The notes beneath the pieces were generated by a model. The model was not told where the DNA came from, searched no databases, and saw only the letters and a program-made list of their open reading frames with translations. Source: Acidisoma sp965199065 (lineage in GTDB: Bacteria > Pseudomonadota > Alphaproteobacteria > Acetobacterales > Acetobacteraceae). From it: a stretch of 64,000 nt of DNA. How positions within the stretch are numbered: position 1 is the first letter of the stretch; each line of letters begins with the position of its first letter. The DNA lies in the NCBI RefSeq assembly GCF_965199065.1, contig NZ_CBDAQN010000002.1:62001-126000 (forward strand), given 5' to 3'. The position numbers were made by a program, and so were the translations under genes. Shown piece after piece: positions 8,785 to 17,165 of this stretch.

Positions 8785-11700
8785 CTAGTCCCGTGGGATC
8801 GTCGCGAGCGCACGCCTCTCCTGGCCGACGGCAGGGACCGTCTTGACGCCCGAGAGGACCATGTAGACCGCCGGCACCACGAACAGCGTGAACAGCGTGC
8901 CGATGGCGAGGCCGCTTGCGATTACAACGCCCATGTTGATGCGGGATGCAGCGCCTGCGCCGGTGGCGAGGATCAGCGGCAACACGCCAAGCACCATTGC
9001 CGCTGTCGTCATCAGGATCGGGCGAAGCCGGATGTTGGCGGCGTATTGGATAGCGTCCAATTTCGACCGGCCGGCCAGACGCGCCTCGTTCGCCACCTCC
9101 ACGATCAGGATGCCATGTTTGGAGACGAGGCCCATCAGCGTGACGAGGCCGACCTCGGTGTAGATGTTGAGCGAGAGGCCGCCGAAGCCGAGATAGATGA
9201 AGATCATCGCGCCCGCGGTCGACATCGGCACCGAGACGAGGATGATCAGCGGGTCGCGGAAGGAGTTGAACAGGGCTGCGAGCGACAGAAAGATGATGAT
9301 GACGGCGAAGCCGAAGGTGAGGATGAACCCGTTTCCCTCCTGGGTGAACTGGCGCATCTGGCCGCCGTAATCCACGGCATAGGATGGCGGCAGAATCTGA
9401 GACGCCAGCTGCTGCAGCGTGGCGATCGCCTCCTGCTGCGAGACGCCGGGAGCGGCCACGCCCTGGATGGTTGCGGAATTCTGCTGCTGAAAATGATCGA
9501 TCGACTCCGGGATCACTTCGGTCTTGATGGTCGCGATCGTGGAGAGCGGCACGTTGATGCCGTTGATGCTGGCGATGGGGTAATTCAGCAGATCCGAGAC
9601 GTTCAGCCTGGCGTGGCGCTGGACCTGGGGAATGACCTTGTAAGACCGGCCGTCGAGCGAGAAGTAGTTGACGTAGCCGCCGCCGAGCGCCTCGGACAGG
9701 GCGGCGCCCACCTGATCCATGTTGAGGCCGATTTCGGCGGCCTTCGACCGGTCGATGTATACGGTCGCCTGCGGTTGGTCGATCTTGAGGTCGGTTTGCA
9801 GAAAGATAAACCGGCCGGTCTTCAGCGCCGCCGTCAGCAACTGCTTGGCAAGAGGATAGAGCACGCTGAAATCATCCGTGGTCTTCACCACGAACTGCAC
9901 AGGGAGCCCCTGCGAGCCGGGCAGCGATGGCGGCTGGAAAGCGACGACCTGCTGACCCGCATCCTCATGGACCGCCTCGTTCTGCAGGATCGTCTGCAGC
10001 GTTGTCGCAGACTTCGAACGCTGGTCCCACGGCTTGAGCACGGCACCCAGAATGTCCTGTCCCGGCACATCGATCTGGAAAGTGTGCGTGACTTCCGGAT
10101 GCTTGAGCATCAGCTTGTTGAGATACTCGTCGTACCGGGTTGACTCGGAGATGGTGGCGTTGGGCGCATTGGTGGAAAAGAGGATCACCACGCCCTCATC
10201 CTCCTGCGGCGCCAACTCGCTCTTGGCGCCCTGCGCCAGGAACACGATGCTGCAGAGGATGATCGCGGCGAATACGAGCGTCACGGAGATCGTGTTCAGG
10301 CTGCTCGCCAGCAGCCGGGTGTAGGCCCGGTGCAGGCTGTCGAAACGGCGGTCGATGAAGACCACGAGCCGGCTCTCCAGGCCGCGGCTTCTCCGGTCGA
10401 TCGGCTTGAGCAGGTGACCGCTCAGCATCGGCGTGAGCGTCAGCGCAACGATCGCGGAGATCGTCACCGCCCCCGCCAGCGTGAAGGCAAATTCGGTGAA
10501 CAGTGCGCCCGTCAGGCCGGTCTGGAAGCCGATCGGGATATAGACGGAGATCAGAACGACCGTCATCGCGATGATCGGGCTGCCGAGTTCGCGCGCGGCG
10601 AGCAAAGCGGCATCGAAAGGCCGCAAACCCTCGTCCAGATGCCGGTTGACGTTCTCGACCACGATGATTGCGTCATCGACGACGAGGCCAATGGCCAGAA
10701 CGAGCGCCAGCAGGGTCAGCAGGTTGATGGAGAAGCCGAAGATCTGCATCATCGCGAAGGTGCCGACGAGCGACAGCGGGATGGCGATGACCGGTATCAA
10801 CACGGAGCGCGGCGAGCCGAGGAAGGCGAAGACGACGAGCGTGACGATGACCAGCGCCTCGATCAACGCCGACAGCACATCATGGATCGAGGCGTTGACG
10901 AACTCGGTGGAGTCGTAGGCGATCGAGCCCTCGAGACCGCTCGGCAAGTTCGCGACGATGCCGGGAAAGACTTGGCGTATCCGGGCGATGACGCTCAGCA
11001 GGTTGGCGTTCGGCGCCACCTGGATGCCGACGAACACGCCCTCCTTGTTGTCGAAGGTGACGTGCTGGTCGTAGTTGTCCGCACCAAGCTCGACCGTGCC
11101 GACATCCTTCAGCCGGATGATGGCGTTGTTGGTCTGTCGCACGATGAGGTTTTGGAATTCGGCGGCACTGCTCAAGCCAGTCGACGCCGTCAGCGTGATC
11201 TGGGTTCCCTGCCCCTTTGTGTTTCCAAGGGCCGCGATAAAGTCGTTGTTCTGCAGCGCGCTGTAGACAGCGGTCGAGGTCAGGCCGTAGGAGGCCAGCT
11301 TCTGCGGATCAAGCCAGATGCGCATAGCGAAGTTCCGGCCGCCGAGAATTTCGGCCGTTTGCACGCCGCTCACGGCCTGAAGCCGCGGCTGCACGACGCG
11401 CGTCACGTAATCGGTGATCTGGTTGCCGCTCAGGACGTTGCTGCGGAAGGCGAGATACATCGCATCCAGCGTCTGCCCGACCTGAAGCACGAGCACCGGC
11501 TGCAAAGCGCCTGCGGGAAGCTGGTTGAGGATGGAACTGACCTTCGCGGAAATCTCGGTCAGCGCCTCATCCGGATCATGGTTGAGGATCAGGTTGATGG
11601 TGATGGTGCTGGTCGACGTCTGGCTGGTCGAGGTCATGTAATCGATGCCGTTGACCTGGGAGACGGCATTTTCGATGGGTGTCGTGATGAAGCCTGCAAT

Positions 11701-11877
11701 CACCGAAGGATCGGCGCCGGAATAGGTGGTCGTGATGGTGATGGTGGCGTTTTCGGTCTTCGGATATTGCAGGATCTGCAGGCTACTGAGGGATTTCATC
11801 CCCAGCACGAGGATGAGCGCGCTGACCACGAGAGAGAGAACAGGCCGGCGGATAAAGAGATCCGTAAAACCGCGCAT
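8785..11877 (-). CDS. RND multidrug efflux pump, MexI/HAE-1 type
   Basis: Second RND pump, 1030 residues, with the start MRGFTDLFIRRPVLSLVVSA typical of the MexI/VexH branch. It has the helix-4 aspartate pair near residue 399 (LVVDDAIIVVEN), the duplicated periplasmic porter domains and a second-half helix LVSKHGILIVEVANEA. It is the third gene of an operon with the outer-membrane factor and the adaptor; only 9 bases separate it from the adaptor stop. The divergence in sequence from the pump at 5.1-8.2 kb argues against a recent duplication. Confidence 0.95.
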   Translation of the reverse strand: MRGFTDLFIRRPVLSLVVSALILVLGMKSLSSLQILQYPKTENATITITTTYSGADPSVIAGFITTPIENAVSQVNGIDYMTSTSQTSTSTITINLILNHDPDEALTEISAKVSSILNQLPAGALQPVLVLQVGQTLDAMYLAFRSNVLSGNQITDYVTRVVQPRLQAVSGVQTAEILGGRNFAMRIWLDPQKLASYGLTSTAVYSALQNNDFIAALGNTKGQGTQITLTASTGLSSAAEFQNLIVRQTNNAIIRLKDVGTVELGADNYDQHVTFDNKEGVFVGIQVAPNANLLSVIARIRQVFPGIVANLPSGLEGSIAYDSTEFVNASIHDVLSALIEALVIVTLVVFAFLGSPRSVLIPVIAIPLSLVGTFAMMQIFGFSINLLTLLALVLAIGLVVDDAIIVVENVNRHLDEGLRPFDAALLAARELGSPIIAMTVVLISVYIPIGFQTGLTGALFTEFAFTLAGAVTISAIVALTLTPMLSGHLLKPIDRRSRGLESRLVVFIDRRFDSLHRAYTRLLASSLNTISVTLVFAAIILCSIVFLAQGAKSELAPQEDEGVVILFSTNAPNATISESTRYDEYLNKLMLKHPEVTHTFQIDVPGQDILGAVLKPWDQRSKSATTLQTILQNEAVHEDAGQQVVAFQPPSLPGSQGLPVQFVVKTTDDFSVLYPLAKQLLTAALKTGRFIFLQTDLKIDQPQATVYIDRSKAAEIGLNMDQVGAALSEALGGGYVNYFSLDGRSYKVIPQVQRHARLNVSDLLNYPIASINGINVPLSTIATIKTEVIPESIDHFQQQNSATIQGVAAPGVSQQEAIATLQQLASQILPPSYAVDYGGQMRQFTQEGNGFILTFGFAVIIIFLSLAALFNSFRDPLIILVSVPMSTAGAMIFIYLGFGGLSLNIYTEVGLVTLMGLVSKHGILIVEVANEARLAGRSKLDAIQYAANIRLRPILMTTAAMVLGVLPLILATGAGAASRINMGVVIASGLAIGTLFTLFVVPAVYMVLSGVKTVPAVGQERRALATIPRD

Positions 11878-11886
11878 GTTGGGCGC

Positions 11887-13050
11887 CTATTCGTTCGGCG
11901 GGTTTGGATTGGGCGAGTTTGGTACAGGCACCGCGTTGTTGACTGTCACGGTCGAGCCGTTGTGGATTTTCAGCTGTCCGGCGGTGACCACCAGATCGCC
12001 CGGGGAGACGCCCTTCAGGATCGACACCTGGTCGCCGCGCGTATCGCCGAGCTGCACGAACGTCTGCTGGGCGATCAACGCCGGCTTGCCGGCATGATCT
12101 GTCCCCTTATGCAGCAGATAGACCGTATCGCCATAGGGGTTATAGGTTATCGCCGTCTGCGGCAGCGTCACCAGGGTCGCGGGCGAGCCGACCGCGATGG
12201 TGACGGTTGCGAACATGCCCGGCCGGAGGAGCAGCGACGGGTTCGCGATCTTCGCGCGGACCTGCACGGTACGGGTTGCCGTGTCGACCTCGGAGTTGAT
12301 CGCACTGATCGTGCCGGGGAACTTCCGGTCCGGGAAGGCGTCGATAGACGCCGAGACCGCCTGGCCGGTCCGGATCTGCGCGAGCGCCTGCTGAGGCAGA
12401 TAAAAGTCCACGAAGAGCGGATCGAGCTGCTGCAGAGATACGATGTTGGTCCCTGCAGCGAGATACTGGCCGAGGTTGACCTGACGAATACCGAGCGTGC
12501 CGGTGAACGGCGCCTTCACCACCTTCTCCGCCATCTCCGCGAGTTGCCCCTGCACCTGCGCCTGCGCCGCGAGATAGGTGGCGCGGTCCGTATCCACCTG
12601 AGCCGCGCTGACGGCATCGGCCCGGAACTGCTTGCGGTCGCGGTCGTAGTTGCTCTCGTCGACTGCCGCGGTCGCCTGCAGTTGCGCGAGCACGGCCGGG
12701 TCATTGTTGGCGCGCAGCGTCAACAGGGTCTGCCCGGCGACGACGTCATCGCCGGATTCGAAGTTTATCGTATCGACGATGCCCGAGACCTGGGCGGACA
12801 GGTTTGCGCCGTTGATGGCGACCACGCTGCCGACGGCGCTCATCGACGATTGCCAGGTGCTTTCCGATGCGGTGATGTTCGACACGGTCTGCGGCGCGAA
12901 CGGCAATTGCGCCAGGAACTTCCCGATGAAATGCGCCTTCAACGCCCCCCACCCGAAGACGAGCCCGAACAGAAGCGCCAGAACCGCCACGACGACGACG
13001 AGACGTCTGACTACGCGCATGGGTCGCCTCCTCGGGATCACGGCATCCAT
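11887..13050 (-). CDS. RND efflux periplasmic adaptor (HlyD/MexH-like)
   Basis: Adaptor of the second RND system, 387 residues. A basic N-terminus and one membrane helix (about residues 17-33) are followed by the lipoyl half-motif (GANLSAQVSGIVDTINFESGD), an Ala/Gln-rich hairpin and a barrel domain with PLFVDFYLPQ. The gene begins 3 bases after the outer-membrane factor stop and is followed after 9 bases by the pump, so all three are one transcript. The start is ATG at 13050; an internal ATG ten codons further in (MRVVRRLVVV) is also plausible and would put the basic residues directly at the N-terminus. Confidence 0.92.
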   Translation of the reverse strand: MDAVIPRRRPMRVVRRLVVVVAVLALLFGLVFGWGALKAHFIGKFLAQLPFAPQTVSNITASESTWQSSMSAVGSVVAINGANLSAQVSGIVDTINFESGDDVVAGQTLLTLRANNDPAVLAQLQATAAVDESNYDRDRKQFRADAVSAAQVDTDRATYLAAQAQVQGQLAEMAEKVVKAPFTGTLGIRQVNLGQYLAAGTNIVSLQQLDPLFVDFYLPQQALAQIRTGQAVSASIDAFPDRKFPGTISAINSEVDTATRTVQVRAKIANPSLLLRPGMFATVTIAVGSPATLVTLPQTAITYNPYGDTVYLLHKGTDHAGKPALIAQQTFVQLGDTRGDQVSILKGVSPGDLVVTAGQLKIHNGSTVTVNNAVPVPNSPNPNPPNE

Positions 13051-13053
13051 GGA

Positions 13054-14613
13054 TTACTCCGACTCACTGGCCGTTTTCGGTGCGGTGATTGGGACGAACA
13101 GCCCACAGCAATCCGTGGCGGCGGGCGCTACGTCCTGACGGTGCCACCAGCCGCCGCCGAGCGCCTGGAACAAAGCAGCGGTATCGCTCAGGCGCGCGGC
13201 TTGGGCTCTGACGCGCGAGATCACCGCGTTCTGATAGGTCGTCTGCGCCGTCAGAACCGCCGTGAACGGTTGACCGCCCAGCTGATACTGGTCGCGCGTC
13301 ACCGCGAGACTACGCCCGGAGGCGTGCTCCGCAAGCTCAGCCGCTTGCAGCGTCGCCGCATCATACTGGAGGCTTTGGAGAGTGTTCGCCACGTTCTGAA
13401 ACGCTGTCAGCACCGTCGCCTGATAGGTCTGGCCGGCCGCTCGCAAGGCAGCGATCGCGGAGAGCCGTCTCGCCCGGAGCGTCCCGCCCTCGAAAATCGG
13501 CTGGGTGACGCCGGCCACCAGGCTCCACAACAAACTCGCCGGGGTGAACAGCGTGGCCGTCGTCAGCGCCTCGTATCCGACCTCGGGCGTCAGGGAGATT
13601 TGCGGCAGCAAGTTCGCGGTCGCGACGCCGACATTCGCCGATGCTTCATGCAACTGCGCCGCCGCCTCCTGTATGTCGGGCCGCTGATCGACCAGGGACG
13701 ACGGCAGACTAACCGGCAGGTCGGTCGGCAGATCAAGCGAATTCAGCGTGAAGTCTGCTGCGTGAAAATTTGCCGGAAGGGCGCCGACATAATCCGCAAG
13801 TTGATTGCGCGCCTGGGCCAGTTGCTGTTCCAGCGGCGGCAGCGTGGCTTCCTCGTTCAGCACGGTCGCCTGCTGGTTCAGCACGTTCGCGCGCGCTACG
13901 CCGCCGAGCGCCACCTGCGTATTCAAAATGTTCAGTTGCTGCCGGTCGGCCGTGATGATCTGGTTCGTCGCGTCGATCTGGGCGCGGTAAGATGCCTCCG
14001 TGACCGCCGCCGTCACGATATTGTCGGTCAGCGTGAGATAGGATGCCTCGAGCTCGTAGCGTTCGTAATCCGCCTGCGCCTGCAGACTCTGCACCTGCCG
14101 GCGAACGCCGCCGAACACGTCGGGGCTGTACGACACGCTCACGCTTGCATTGAACAAGTTAAAGGGTGGAACGATCACGGCGCCCGATGAGGCCGCACCG
14201 GTCTCACCGACGTTCGCGAACTCCGCCGACGAGATCTTTGTGCGCTCAGCCTGGAAGTTGCCGGAAATGGTGGGGAACAACGACCCCTGCTCGGCGCGAA
14301 CATTCTCCTCTGCTTCGATCAGCGTCTGTTGCGCGGCCGCGAGCGTCGGGTTGCGAGCGAGGCCTGCGTCAATCAGGCTGGTCAGTTCCGGCGAGTGGAA
14401 CAGGCTCCACCAATCGCCGGCAATATCGGCTCCGGAAATAAAATGCTGCGCCAGACCATTCGCGGTCTGTGTCGTCCCCGGCAAGGGCTCCGGCGTATAG
14501 CCAGCCACCGCCGGCGCGCCCGGCTGATGATAATCCGGACCAACCGCGCAAGCATTCACAGCAAGCGGCAAAACGATAGCGAGCGCAGCGTAATGGAAAC
14601 CCGTTGGTTTCAT
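13054..14613 (-). CDS. Outer-membrane efflux lipoprotein, NodT/OprM family
   Basis: TolC-like trimeric channel that completes the second RND pump. From the ATG at 14613 it is 519 residues with a lipoprotein signal and lipid-attachment Cys22 in VNAC, followed by AVGPDYHQP, the usual mature start of this family. The two repeated helical/strand units of the outer-membrane factor fold are present (LARNPTLAAAQQTLIEAEEN and the matching second-half repeat). The frame is open to 14652, but those 13 codons precede the signal peptide. First gene of the operon, divergent from the TetR gene. It may also serve the adaptor and pump at 3.7-8.2 kb. Confidence 0.93.
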   Translation of the reverse strand: MKPTGFHYAALAIVLPLAVNACAVGPDYHQPGAPAVAGYTPEPLPGTTQTANGLAQHFISGADIAGDWWSLFHSPELTSLIDAGLARNPTLAAAQQTLIEAEENVRAEQGSLFPTISGNFQAERTKISSAEFANVGETGAASSGAVIVPPFNLFNASVSVSYSPDVFGGVRRQVQSLQAQADYERYELEASYLTLTDNIVTAAVTEASYRAQIDATNQIITADRQQLNILNTQVALGGVARANVLNQQATVLNEEATLPPLEQQLAQARNQLADYVGALPANFHAADFTLNSLDLPTDLPVSLPSSLVDQRPDIQEAAAQLHEASANVGVATANLLPQISLTPEVGYEALTTATLFTPASLLWSLVAGVTQPIFEGGTLRARRLSAIAALRAAGQTYQATVLTAFQNVANTLQSLQYDAATLQAAELAEHASGRSLAVTRDQYQLGGQPFTAVLTAQTTYQNAVISRVRAQAARLSDTAALFQALGGGWWHRQDVAPAATDCCGLFVPITAPKTASESE

Positions 14614-14678
14614 CAAATCCACGTAGCGGGGTTTCGAGAACGCGTCAAGCATGACATGAACTATCTCAGACCATGAAT

Positions 14679-14692
14679 AAACTTGTAAGTTT
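14679..14692. promoter_or_regulatory. Palindromic operator candidate between efflux operon and tetR
   Basis: AAACTTGTAAGTTT is an inverted repeat with 6-base arms, centred in the 103-base gap between the divergent efflux operon and the TetR gene. A wider inverted pair, AACTATCT near 14659 and AGATAGTT near 14709, brackets it. TetR-type repressors commonly bind such sites in divergent promoters. Confidence 0.5.
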
Positions 14693-14716
14693 CCAAAAGG
14701 TCTCTATCAGATAGTT

Positions 14717-15427
14717 ATGATTAAATCGGTCAGAGGATCGCCGGGAGCAGGGGCGCGGCGGCCGGCGGCGGCCGACGCTGTCAAAGTGATGGTCCTCATC
14801 CAGGCGGCGGAAGAGGTTTTCCTCGCCAAAGGCTATCATTCGGCGACCATGGACGACGTCGCGCAAGCTGCCGGCATGTCCAAAAAGACGGTATATCAAC
14901 TCATCCACTCCAAATACGAGCTGTTCATGGCTCTGCTCGACCACTATCAGCAGCGGCTTGTCGTGCCCGAGCCGGAGCCGGATTGGAGCGAGCAGCGCAT
15001 CCTGGTGGAGCAGTTGCTTGCTCTGGCGAACTTCCTACTGTCGCCGGCACAGCTTGCCATCATCCGCCTGATCATGGCGGAGTACACGAACAGCCCGGAC
15101 CTCAGTCGCGCGTTTCACCAGAGCCGCGTCAAGAAGGCGAAGGCGAGGCTGGAAGCCTGCCTTGTGGCCGTCGCGTCGAAGCAAAACGCCCGTTTCAAAG
15201 ACCTCAGCGAAATGTCGGCAATGCTGTTCGGCATGACGATCGGCGAGTTTCACCTCAGCGTGCTAGTCGGGTTCCGGGCGCCCCCCACAAAGGCGCTGCT
15301 CGAACGGCGCATCCGGCAAGGGGTCGCGATGTTCCTGGCCGGCACGGCTTGCGCGCTGGAGCCAGCGCTTCCCGAACGCCCGGTCAGTCCCTCTCTGAAG
15401 TCGAAGAGGCTAGCTGCTGCTCGATAG
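14717..15427 (+). CDS. TetR/AcrR-family transcriptional regulator
   Basis: A 236-residue repressor. The N-terminal DNA-binding domain spans about residues 25-75, with the helix-turn-helix MDDVAQAAGMSKKTVYQLI and the following SKYELFMALL, the standard TetR signature. The C-terminal ligand domain is unclassified. The ATG at 14717 has no evident ribosome site, so translation may be leaderless or begin at the ATG at 14789. It is divergent from the outer-membrane factor, adaptor and pump operon, and probably represses it through the palindrome between them. Its last 18 bases overlap the convergent chimeric remnant. Confidence 0.92.
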   Translation: MIKSVRGSPGAGARRPAAADAVKVMVLIQAAEEVFLAKGYHSATMDDVAQAAGMSKKTVYQLIHSKYELFMALLDHYQQRLVVPEPEPDWSEQRILVEQLLALANFLLSPAQLAIIRLIMAEYTNSPDLSRAFHQSRVKKAKARLEACLVAVASKQNARFKDLSEMSAMLFGMTIGEFHLSVLVGFRAPPTKALLERRIRQGVAMFLAGTACALEPALPERPVSPSLKSKRLAAAR

Positions 15428-15817
15428 CGGCTCGGCGATACTTTCCAGAGACTTGCCCTCGGCATCGATCCCGAGCTTCGCCTCGACGCCCGCCGCGATC
15501 AACATCAATGCCGCCGCGATGATGTAGCCGATGCTCACCGACCACTCGTGGCCGGTGGCGATCAGCACGCCGAAGAGCAGTGGCGCCACGATCCCGCCCA
15601 GAGCAGTGCCGATGGCGTAGAAAACCGCCAAAGCAAGTGCCCGGGTCTCGAGCGGAAAGATTTCACTCGTCGTGAGGTAGGCGGAGCTCGCGGCGGTGGA
15701 TGAGAAGAAGAAGATCACCATCCAGGCCGCCATCTGGCTTGCCGTCCGGCGACCAATGAGCCGGACGCCCAGCAGCAACACCCAGTAGGCGACAGCAGCC
15801 CGCAACACGACACTCAT
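15410..15817 (-). pseudogene. Chimeric remnant: DUF421 (YetF) N-terminus joined to MFS transporter C-terminus
   Basis: A 135-codon frame made of two unrelated pieces. Residues 1 to about 29 (VLRAAVAYWVLLLGVRLIGR, then RTASQM) match the first helix and start of DUF421/YetF membrane proteins. From about residue 30 the sequence is the last part of a major facilitator sugar-porter-like protein, with the hallmark SEIFPLETRALA loop, two more helices and a typical tail. Neither parent is complete: DUF421 proteins are about 150-230 residues and MFS porters about 400-480. The simplest reading is a deletion that fused two genes in frame. It sits beside the replication cassette, where rearrangement scars are common. 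Expression is unknown. Confidence 0.65.
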
Positions 15818-15839
15818 GGGCAGTCCCCAAAGTACGTTG

Positions 15840-16148
15840 TCATGTCAGAACGAATTGGGTCCAGTGCAGGCTCTCGCCGTCGCCAAGCCGCACTGAGAGA
15901 TGAACCGGGCCCACAGAAGAAGGGCTGACCTTGAAACGTATCTCGGCGTCGCGGGGATCGGCGGGCGTAGTAAACTTCAGCATCAGGCCGCCGCCATGCG
16001 GAACTTCGCTCAGAGGCCTCGGAAGGATCTGCGACAGGCCAAAGGGTTCGACGAACCTGCTGCTCAACCCGACCTGTTGTTCATCGGCGGCCGCGGCATC
16101 CTGACAAAGATGGTTCCGTGTCAGGCGTACCTTTATCATCTGTGGCAA
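15840..16148 (-). CDS. Unrecognised 102-codon open frame, possible gene remnant
   Basis: I do not recognise this product. The second half (LKFTTPADPRDAEIRFKVSP onward, ending HWTQFVLT) reads like a natural beta-rich domain end rather than an antisense shadow, so it may be the C-terminal fragment of a larger protein whose 5' part was lost. The first codons fall inside the repeat copy at 16126-16140, which supports a join at that point. No ribosome site or signal is evident. Together with the DUF421/MFS chimera it makes 15.4-16.15 kb look like a deletion scar. Confidence 0.25.
   Translation of the reverse strand: MPQMIKVRLTRNHLCQDAAAADEQQVGLSSRFVEPFGLSQILPRPLSEVPHGGGLMLKFTTPADPRDAEIRFKVSPSSVGPVHLSVRLGDGESLHWTQFVLT
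16126..16140 (+). repeat. Outlying copy of the replicon repeat (CGTACCTTTATCATC)
   Basis: This 15-base copy is identical to the one at 21120-21134 in the region upstream of repA. It lies just past the 3' end of the repA-parA-parB-hydrolase gene run. Conserved parts are GTAC at 16128-16131 and TCATC at 16137-16141 counting the following base context. Confidence 0.6.
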
Positions 16149-16166
16149 AGCGCCGTTTGGTCGATG

Positions 16167-17165
16167 TCAGTCGAGCCAAGCCCTGACGGCTGCGCGCAGG
16201 AAGGCCGCGTCGGCCGGATTGGCAGAGGGGTTGCCGGCGCGATGGCCCCAGATGCTGGGGATCGGGCGCAACTCCGCATGCTTGAGGTGCGGCAACTCGG
16301 CCGCATTGTCGGCGACGCGGAAATAGAGGTCGGTCTCGCCCGGCATCAGCAGCACGCGGGCCTCGATGGCGGCGAGCGCCGCCGCGAGGTCGCCGCCCCC
16401 GCTGATGTCGTTGGCATCCCAAGTTTTCAGCTGCGCATAGAGGTCGGAAGCATGGCGGCGGGCATAGCGCTCCTCCCAGTCGGTTCGCAGGAACGTATCA
16501 AGATCGGGAGCGCCAAGGGCGCTGAGGTGCAAATCTGCCCGGTAGAAGTCCTGGCTGAGCGCCCAAGCGGCGTAGCTGCGGCCGAAGGCGCGGATCGCCG
16601 CGCGTGGCTCGGAGGAAAACCGGCCCTCGCCGATGTATTCAGGCGCCGCCTCCAGAACCGCCATGAGCGATTTCAGGAAGACGCTGTTATGGATCGCCGT
16701 GCGGGCGCTTCCGCAACAGATGATGGCGCGGGAAACCTGGCCGGGGAAACGCGCGGCCCAGTGGTAAGCCTGCTGCGCGCCCATCGACCAGCCGTACACC
16801 GCGTGGAGGTGCTCGATCCCCCAAACCTCGGCAAGCATGCGGCGCTGCGCCCGGACGTTGTCGAAGGGCGTGACCAGACCTGGCCAGGCGGCGGTGTTGG
16901 ATGGGCTCGACGACAGACCGTTCCCGAACATGTTTGGGATGACGATGAACCACCGGTCAGGGTCCAGCACGCCCTCCGGGCCGATAAGCCATTCAAGGTC
17001 AGGATGCTGGGCGGAATAGCTCGTCGGATACAGCACGACGTTGTCGCGCGCAGGTGACAGCACCCCATGCGTCTTCCAGCTGATCGTCGCCTCCGGCAGC
17101 GTTCGGCCAGATTCCAGATCCACGTCTCCCAGGTCGAAGGCACCGGCCTCGGTCGGCCACATCAT
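16167..17165 (-). CDS. Alpha/beta hydrolase of the homoserine O-acetyltransferase (MetX) type
   Basis: A 332-residue alpha/beta-fold protein. The nucleophile elbow is GWSMG with Ser127, Asp279 lies in MPGETDLYF and His308 in SIWGHRAG, giving a complete catalytic triad. The N-terminal DNVVLYPTSY and the RWFIVIPNMFGNGLSSSP segment are typical of the MetX branch. It is somewhat shorter than true homoserine acetyltransferases (about 370), so the acyl-transfer substrate is uncertain and it could be a hydrolase of another ester. Its ATG overlaps the parB stop by 4 bases (ATGA), so it is translationally coupled to the partition genes, an unexpected place for a metabolic enzyme. Confidence 0.85.
   Translation of the reverse strand: MMWPTEAGAFDLGDVDLESGRTLPEATISWKTHGVLSPARDNVVLYPTSYSAQHPDLEWLIGPEGVLDPDRWFIVIPNMFGNGLSSSPSNTAAWPGLVTPFDNVRAQRRMLAEVWGIEHLHAVYGWSMGAQQAYHWAARFPGQVSRAIICCGSARTAIHNSVFLKSLMAVLEAAPEYIGEGRFSSEPRAAIRAFGRSYAAWALSQDFYRADLHLSALGAPDLDTFLRTDWEERYARRHASDLYAQLKTWDANDISGGGDLAAALAAIEARVLLMPGETDLYFRVADNAAELPHLKHAELRPIPSIWGHRAGNPSANPADAAFLRAAVRAWLD

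Noticed and set aside
10330..14190. Open frame of 1286 codons on the plus strand opposite pump, adaptor and channel genes
   Set aside because: It runs across three real genes on the other strand, has low-complexity charged composition and no recognisable motif.
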